Made by a program: the position numbers and the translations under genes
Source of the DNA: Ecdyonurus torrentis
Taxonomy: Eukaryota > Arthropoda > Insecta > Ephemeroptera > Heptageniidae
DNA: 64,000 nucleotides
NCBI GenBank assembly: GCA_949318235.1
Contig: OX439133.1
Coordinates: 6,334,020 to 6,398,019, forward strand
Reading direction: 5' to 3'
In this document: positions 58,477 to 64,000 of the stretch, in pieces
How positions within the stretch are numbered: the first letter of the stretch is position 1
Layout of the letters: each line of letters starts with the position of its first letter
Notes under the pieces: model-generated
What the model was told of the DNA's origin: nothing
Database searches by the model: none
The model's input: only the letters and a program-made list of their open reading frames with translations

Positions 58477-59781
58477 TCCAGTTATCATTAAGGGGATTAT
58501 TATTGCTATTTTTTTTAGGCTAGAATTCTTTTAGTGTAATGTAACTTACAATCTAACAATAGCAAAAAATTATGCTGTATACCTGCATATTGTGCAGTTC
58601 ATATAATGAGTTCAAATTCCTCATTTAATTACAATGTTTATTTCTTTATTAGATTGTATTATAGAAAAACCATAAGCGATAGTAAAAACCAATTATAGAT
58701 AAAGAAAACCACAATAATTGTCGGTGCATATATGAAAGAATGTATACTTGATCTCTTTATTATTATAATTTTCATACCCGTTTTGTTATAAATAAAATGT
58801 AAATTTTTTATAACACGTTAACTTGGGTTCACGATGAACTAGAAATGAAAATGTACTCTTTTTTTTTTTTTTTTTTTTTAATAATGCAACATCGTGTATC
58901 GAATCTACGTGATTTAAAACAGGTTTACGTTTTATACAGGTACCTATACACGTATGTACAAATATTAACATGAAAATCTTTATATTATTCATTCATAGCA
59001 GTTTTTTGAGAGCTTTTTTTTAAAAAAATATTTATTAATATGAAAAATATTTACATACATTTTCTAAGAGTTTCATTTTAAAATAATTTAGTTTTTGTTT
59101 ATTTTTATAATTTTTTTTTTTTTGTAACTTTGCACAGAAAATTGTAAAATGTCGTGTTTTTTTTAAATGAATATGTATCCTAAATGAGCCTTTAGAGCAC
59201 TGAACCTTTTTTTTTTTTTTTTTTTTATTGTTATTTTTTTTTTTTAATGACGATAAGAGATGATGAAAGATCATCTGCCATACATATAAAATTAAATATG
59301 AACTAATTATGCTTTTTTTTTATCTATATTTAAAAATCATAAAATTTTTATGCAATTCACGATTTGCATTGCGTATACCTATAATAATAATAATAAATGT
59401 TTTTTATTTAGAGGCCACAAAAGGTACAAACCCACTTACATGGTCCTCTGACTATTATTTTAAACACTATATCTATAATCCAAGTATTTAATAAATTTAA
59501 TTTTATACATAGTACAATATTAAATCATCATTTTTATACCGTTATAAAAAGCGCAAAAGACATGTTTTAGCATTTGTATGGGGGGGGGGGTAGGATTTTT
59601 TTGCGGTTATTGTATTTTATTAAATATTTAACATATATCACTCTATACGTAATATTATGTATAGAAACTTATTTTGCAAGGTTTATATATAAACCTTGCT
59701 TATTTTGTTTTTACTTTACTGTATTTAAAAAAGCTTTATATTATATTCTTTTCTTTCATTTCTTTTCTTTCTTTCTTTCTT

Positions 59782-59785
<4 letters not shown>
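58477..59785. other. AT-rich DNA, no gene seen
   Basis: Contains T runs at 58859-58879 and 59209-59226 and a (TAA)n patch at 59382-59396. Confidence 0.55.

Positions 59786-59838
<53 letters not shown>
59786..59838. repeat. Poly(T) run of about 53 bases
   Basis: The longest homopolymer in the window. It follows a TTTC-rich stretch (59753-59785). Frames through it are Phe-only artefacts. Confidence 0.97.
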
Positions 59839-59841
<3 letters not shown>

Positions 59842-59974
59842 ATTAAACTTTATGATCAAATTAATGTTTACTCAATTCTATTCTGATGAAAAAAAAAACG
59901 AATTTTATCACTAATTTTTGGCAACAATGAACAATTTTCAAATATTGCAATAGGTGCAAATATTGCTCCAGCAC

Positions 59975-60300
59975 AGTAAAAAATTTTATTACGAAATAAT
60001 TATGCTATAGCTCAATGCAATATCATTTATGCATAACATCATGATTTATGCTATATTGTATATATATAGTGATTATACAACATAGCATAATTATAATATA
60101 GTTTAACTGTTCAGCATTATTTTATTACTTATGTTATTACAGCAACAGTTGTGCTCTATACAATATTCAAATTCAAATTAGTTCTTTATTCAGCAACAGA
60201 ACAAGTCCAAATACACTGAATATAATAGAGTCAAAACAATACAATATAACAATTATTCAACGCAGCATAAATTACGTAATTTATTTTTCTGTGTGACCAG
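59975..60300. mobile_element. GCATAAAT-family repeat split by a LINE fragment
   Basis: CAGTAAAAAATTTTATTACG ... GTTATTACAGCAACAGTTGT (to 60166) and CAACGCAGCATAAATTACGT ... CTGTGTG (from 60239) form one copy. The 72-base LINE insertion at 60167-60238 and its target duplication separate them. Confidence 0.7.
60167..60238 (-). mobile_element. Very short, 5'-truncated LINE insertion with 9-bp target duplication
   Basis: About 72 bases flanked by a direct duplication ATACAATAT at 60158-60166 and 60239-60247. On the minus strand it contains AATAAAG and ends in the direct repeat TTTGAATTTGAA, a typical LINE 3' tail. It interrupts a copy of the GCATAAAT repeat family. There is no coding sequence. 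Confidence 0.7.
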
Positions 60301-60720
60301 TGTTGAATTTTAAAGTACAGTAGATCAATGGAAATCTTCATATATATATAAATATACGAAGCAGTAAAACAAATATTTTTATAACATACACTGTACAAGA
60401 GGTGATCTCAATTCGGTTTCATTCATCATTATTTTGAACTTTAGAAAGAACTTGTTATAGTTATTTATTGTCCGGAAATCATGTAGAGTTATTGGGGTTA
60501 AAAGTTTTGATTTATTTTTGTGAATGGGAATAAATTATAATATCATTCATAAAAAAAAAATTTAGAGCGGATTAATCTCCTTCTATACGTTGTACAGATA
60601 GTGTTGTAAAAGTTTACTTTATATTGTTTATATTTATATTAGGGTAACTTTGGCCAAAATTTTAAAAACTATTTAAATTACTTAGTTTTTAATTAAATTA
60701 ATACCTTAAAATCAATTAAA

Positions 60721-61002
60721 TATAGGGTGGTTTCATTCATGTAAAATTCGTCGCAATAAGTGAGCGCTAAATAACATGGGCCATATAGGAAAATGACACA
60801 TTTTGTCAGTTTAAAAATACTTCGCAATATTTTTGAGAGCATTGATGTTGTTAACAGGTTGAATTAGTATTTCAAGTATGATAAAAAAACAAAACAATAA
60901 TAACCAAAAAAAAAAAAAGCTAATTTTCTAAAGAAAATAGCCAAAAACTACGTTTGTTCTATGCTGAGCAATGTTATTCATTGTTTAAGAAGAGCATCGA
61001 AG
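60721..61002 (-). mobile_element. TATAGGGTG-family MITE, right end truncated
   Basis: TATAGGGTGGTTTCATTCATG, GAGAGCATTGATGTTGTTAA and TGCTGAGCAATGTTATTCAT. It breaks off after AGAGCATCGAAGT, before the expected GACGTCAT and CACCCTATA. Confidence 0.8.
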
Positions 61003-61619
61003 TAAACTCTTCTAAACACTTAACTTTTTTTGTTCCTCGTTTTGTTTTTGTAGATACAGTATTCAATATAAAAAAAAATGTATTTATTGTCATTGAAAAA
61101 AAGAAAAAAATGTTTATATATAATACATTAAAATTGTATAAAAATTAAAATTAATAATCGGACATGTTTAAAATCAACTTTTTTCCATACGTATATTTTA
61201 GAAAACCTATATAAAATAAATTATTGTAGATTGTTAATTTTTTAACAATAATATTTTACTCACTTCAAATAAATTCTTAATGGACCACTTGCAATAAAAT
61301 GTTTTTAATTGTTACAAAGTGTAAGTGAAAACGATTTTTCCATAAGAAATGGATTAAGAATATTTTAAATTATATTAAAAAGTTCATTCATTGCAAGTAG
61401 TCCATTAGCTTAAAAATTGTTCATTTTTTTATAAATTTTGTCATTGGAGGAAAATTTGCATTATGTATAATATATTATATCGTCTGCGTAGCAGGATATA
61501 TTCATACAAAACCTAATTCCAAAATTTTTCTTTATATAACTTTTATGACAACAAATTTGGATATCTAACAGAAAAAAAAAAGAATATTTCAAAATTAAAA
61601 CTAAATATTAAATCTATGG
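61003..61619. other. AT-rich DNA with a loose inverted repeat
   Basis: TAATGGACCACTTGCAATAA near 61279 is mirrored by TTCATTGCAAGTAGTCCATTA near 61385-61408, with CCATAAGAAATGGATTAAG between; it is a possible decayed MITE of about 130 bases. Confidence 0.45.
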
Positions 61620-61735
61620 TTTCTGTAGGCTGTCATGGCAAATGCCGGGCTGTATATTTAGACCGTCAAAGTCACGTTTATGCGGTTTTCATTGTAATCG
61701 TCCTCGTCGATAAGACAATAAAGTCTTAACGGGAT
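61620..61735 (+). mobile_element. Probable LINE 3'-end fragment
   Basis: A relatively G+C-rich stretch with a short open plus-strand frame (CHGKCRAVYLDRQSHVYAVF...), ending in GATAAGACAATAAAGTCTTAA. The small hairpin AAGAC-AATAAAG-GTCTT style with an internal polyadenylation signal is common at LINE 3' ends. A host exon on either strand cannot be ruled out, because the minus strand is also open here (LYCLIDEDDYNENRINVT). Confidence 0.35.
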
Positions 61736-62247
61736 TGTGGTAAATGAGTAGCATGATAACATATAATAATAAAACATAGTCATTCAGAAATTAACAAAAA
61801 AAAAATACGCTGTTCTTTACAGAAATATTAAATAGCATCCATATACCACGTAACATTTAATTTCAAGTCTCCATTAAAATATGAAAATATTATCCTAGCA
61901 TTTTGAAGTTGAACATAAACACAAAATAATCATTATCTTAAAAATGTCACTCAAAAATTTTGAGTCCTCTATTCTTTCCCCCCTTTTTTTATGACAAAAA
62001 TAATAAGGGGCGTATCCACCTACAACAATTTCACATTATCCATAAAAAATCGCAAGAAAACATAAACGCAAATTGTCATTGTAATTTTTATATAAAATAA
62101 CCGATAAATATTAAATTAAATTATAAATAAAACAGATATTTTAATAAAAATTATGAATATTTTTAAAATGCCGGTCGTAGCGTCCGACGAAACAACAAGT
62201 TATAAACTTTAAAAAAACAGGAATTGAAGATAATTTTTGACACTTAC

Positions 62248-62325
62248 CACTTCATCCACTCCTCCAATGCTAACTCGACGTCCTGATAGATATTCCTCAG
62301 CAATATTAACATTGTTGTCAGTCAT
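62248..62325 (-). CDS. First coding exon of an unidentified spliced gene (26 codons)
   Basis: On the minus strand an ATG at 62325-62323 sits in a good context (three A before it) and opens 26 codons, MTDNNVNIAEEYLSGRRVSI followed by GGVDEV. The frame ends exactly on a codon boundary at 62248, where a textbook donor GTAAGTG begins at 62247, so the intron is phase 0. The peptide is hydrophilic, has no signal peptide or membrane segment, and contains a GRRVSI stretch of the kind basophilic kinases phosphorylate (R-R-x-S). I do not recognise the family. The 5' leader back to about 62394 is short and carries an initiator-like TCAGTT. The next exon must lie at lower coordinates, but none can be joined with certainty. 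This is the best-supported host coding exon in the window. Confidence 0.72.
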
Positions 62326-62390
62326 TTTAAGACAATTATTTGAATTTCAAAGCTAAGTTTTTAACACACTCGTAATGATGTCTCAAACTC

Positions 62391-62426
62391 AACTGAACTG
62401 TATATCGAGGGTGTTCCGCTATAATG
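62391..62426 (-). promoter_or_regulatory. Putative core promoter: initiator plus TATA-like box
   Basis: On the minus strand TCAGTT at 62396-62391 matches the arthropod initiator consensus, with the start A at 62394, about 69 bases upstream of the ATG at 62325. CATTATAG at 62426-62419 falls 25-32 bases upstream of that A, the spacing expected of a TATA box. The TATA-like sequence lies inside the MITE at 62401-62571, so the element may have supplied part of the promoter. This is inference from motif and spacing only. Confidence 0.35.
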
Positions 62427-62571
62427 TCCTAAGTCCACTTGACCTTGAAAAATAAAAAATCGTCAAATCAACCCCAAATTTTGGATTTATCCATTTCAGG
62501 TCATTTGTAGCAAAAAATGTTTTTCAAGGTCAAATGGACTTAGGACATTATAGCGGAGCACCCTCGATATA
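62401..62571. mobile_element. MITE with about 52-bp terminal inverted repeats (TATATCGAGGG ends)
   Basis: The first and last roughly 52 bases are inverted copies with about two mismatches, starting TATATCGAGGGTG and ending CACCCTCGATATA. TA at both ends suggests a TA target duplication, as for Tc1/mariner-type elements. There is no coding capacity. It sits immediately upstream of the putative transcription start of the gene at 62248-62325. Confidence 0.8.
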
Positions 62572-62754
62572 TTTTTTTTTTTCAAAACTACGAAAAGTAA
62601 ATAAATACATGTGTATTTCAGAATATATTCATTTAGTTTTTATTATAATTTATTTTTATGCGCATAAACCTGTTTTTAATTTCATTTGTGTATGTCTGCG
62701 CATGTTTTTATTGTATTTTTTTGTATTATGTTCTTATAGTTTACATTTTTGTCG

Positions 62755-62855
62755 TCAATGGCAGCACTATATTGCGTGAAACTCAAAATACTGGAAAAGA
62801 AGAACTTGTTGAAGTTCATGTATTGAACACTAGATGTAGCGGTTTAATTTTTTGA
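62755..62855 (+). other. Possible coding stretch upstream of the minus-strand gene
   Basis: The plus-strand frame from 62755 reads VNGSTILRETQNTGKEELVE then VHVLNTRCSGLIF and stop. It is the hydrophilic end of a 65-codon frame whose first half is AT-rich and hydrophobic. CGTCAATGGCAG is acceptor-like. On the minus strand TTCTTCTTTTCCAG within it is also a good acceptor. The two readings cannot be separated by eye. Confidence 0.18.
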
Positions 62856-63337
62856 TGTTTTTTTAAATTTCGTTTTCGGAGATGAGAAAAGAGACCAAAT
62901 TTTAATTTTAAACTATATAATTAATAAAAATTATAAGTTTTAATTTTTTTAAGCTTTGTGTTAAGGAATTTGTTATTATTTTCAATAAAACTAATAGTGA
63001 ATAATTTTAAAATATTATATTGCAATAATTGTAATATATTGTAATTTTATGTCTTCTTTGGTCCGTTTTTTTTTTTTTTTTTTTTTTTTTTGAGAGATAG
63101 AAATAAAAAGTTTTAAAATCCTGATAGCCTCGAATAGTACTACAACACACAAAAATTAAAATAAACCCAACAACGTGTGAATTGTGATTGAATATAGATT
63201 TGAAAAGTGAATGGGATGACTCTACTACCTTCTTCTTGCACTGTCAGGACTGACCGGAGATAATGAATACACCTATCTAGCCTAGGCATCTCTCCTGCAG
63301 TTTTACCTATGATACACTGACATTCTGACATACTCAC

Positions 63338-63391
63338 GGACATATCAACATGCGGAGAACACGAGTGCGAATTCAGTGCATACCATGACCT
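63338..63391 (-). CDS. Candidate exon of 54 bases with consensus splice sites
   Basis: Minus strand: GCGACTTTTCCAG is a strong acceptor, then 54 bases open in frame (RSWYALNSHSCSPHVDMS), then donor GTGAGTATG starting at 63337. The length is a multiple of three. The sequence from 63200 to 63400 is richer in G+C than its surroundings, with further donor-like sites at GTAAAACTG and GTAGTAG. It lies about 1 kb upstream of the gene starting at 62325, so it might instead be a 5' untranslated exon. Confidence 0.3.
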
Positions 63392-63616
63392 CTGGAAAAG
63401 TCGCAAAAAAAAACTAATAAAATAAAATATATATAAAAAAAAATGATATCGTGATCCCTCGCACGTTAAATCAGCACACAAACTACTGCACCACAAAATA
63501 AATCGATGTAAATTTTATATAATTATAATAAATACAAACAAATAGATTTTACTAATTAAATTTTTATAGAATTCCTATTTATTCTTGAATTAGTTTTAAT
63601 ATGTTTAAATATTTTG

Positions 63617-63863
63617 GTTCGTTCGTTCGTTCGTTCGTTCGTTCGTTCGTTCGTTCGTTCGTTCGTTCGTTCGTTCGTTCGTTCGTTCGTTCGTTCGTTC
63701 GTTCGTTCGTTCGTTCGTTCGTTCGTTCGTTCGTTCGTTCGTTCGTTCGTTCGTTCGTTCGTTCGTTCGTTCGTTCGTTCGTTCGTTCGTTCGTTCGTTC
63801 GTTCGTTCGTTCGTTCGTTCGTTCGTTCGTTCGTTCGTTCCTTCCTTCTTTCGTTCGTTCGTT
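63617..63863. repeat. (TTCG)n microsatellite, about 60 units
   Basis: Near-perfect CGTT/TTCG repeats with a short variant patch (CCTTCCTTCTTT) at 63841-63852. CpG-rich every four bases, unlike the rest of the window. Asn-Glu-Arg-Thr frames are spurious. Confidence 0.97.
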
Positions 63864-64000
63864 CATTCATTCATTCATTCATTCATTCATTCATTCATTC
63901 ATTCATTCATTCATTCATTCATTCATTCATTCATTCATTCATTCATTCATTCATTCATTCATTCATTCATTCATTCATTCATTCATTCATTCATTCATTC
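63864..64000. repeat. (ATTC)n microsatellite continuing past the window edge
   Basis: About 34 ATTC units, directly following (TTCG)n; a single G-to-A change in the unit separates the arrays. Confidence 0.97.

Noticed and set aside
63556..63870. Open frames of Asn-Glu-Arg-Thr repeats
   Set aside because: They arise from the (TTCG)n array on the minus strand and have no other coding features.

Overview
This window looks like AT-rich, gene-poor nuclear DNA of a eukaryote, most likely an invertebrate animal and perhaps an arthropod. The pointers are spliced-gene signals, one long non-LTR retrotransposon reading frame, hAT transposons with intact 8-bp target duplications, many small inverted-repeat elements (MITEs), and very long (GA)n, (GACA)n, (CGTT)n and poly(T) tracts. 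I see no bacterial-style operons, no rRNA, no complete tRNA and no CRISPR. I cannot name the species.

Host genes. Only fragments are visible. The best is a first coding exon on the minus strand at 62248-62325: ATG, 26 codons, then a canonical GTAAGT donor. An arthropod-type initiator lies about 70 bases upstream of the ATG, and a 171-bp MITE ends right beside it. Weaker candidate exons on the minus strand are a possible terminal exon at 3045-3089, and exons at 9592-9643, 57481-57614 and 63338-63391. A plus-strand fragment at 14005-14100 resembles a chymotrypsin-like protease. If the minus-strand pieces belong to one gene, most of the window would be its introns, but nothing here proves that.

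Mobile DNA, left to right. Positions 196-690 hold two adjacent foldback MITEs. Positions 2.5-12.8 kb hold several MITE families (termini TTAAAGGC, CAACTGTT and others) and a tRNA-like SINE at 10.4 kb. Positions 15.7-16.5 kb are simple-sequence DNA. Positions 16.8-19.6 kb are a cluster of MITEs with one nested pair. Positions 20.7-22.8 kb hold a strange element built from TCAT/TCGT-type words, including a 404-bp palindrome. A hAT element with a dimerisation-domain exon lies at 24.8-25.7 kb, a 620-bp palindromic MITE at 26.2-26.9 kb, and a 5'-truncated LINE with an open 482-residue reverse-transcriptase frame at 27.1-28.9 kb. A GC-rich long-terminal-inverted-repeat element lies at 31.4-32.7 kb. 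Positions 34.8-44.3 kb carry nested and paired MITEs. A 3.8-kb hAT-type element at 47.2-51.0 kb encloses a 2.19-kb near-perfect palindrome made of repeated CCCCTA...TAGGGG modules. A LINE relic is at 51.1-51.6 kb, and more MITEs follow to 62.6 kb. The window ends in a compound tetranucleotide array.

Most of the structure is therefore layered transposon history. Four nested insertions allow relative dating, and at least 22 exact TGACGTCA (CRE/ATF-type) sites are scattered over the window, most of them carried by the MITE families.
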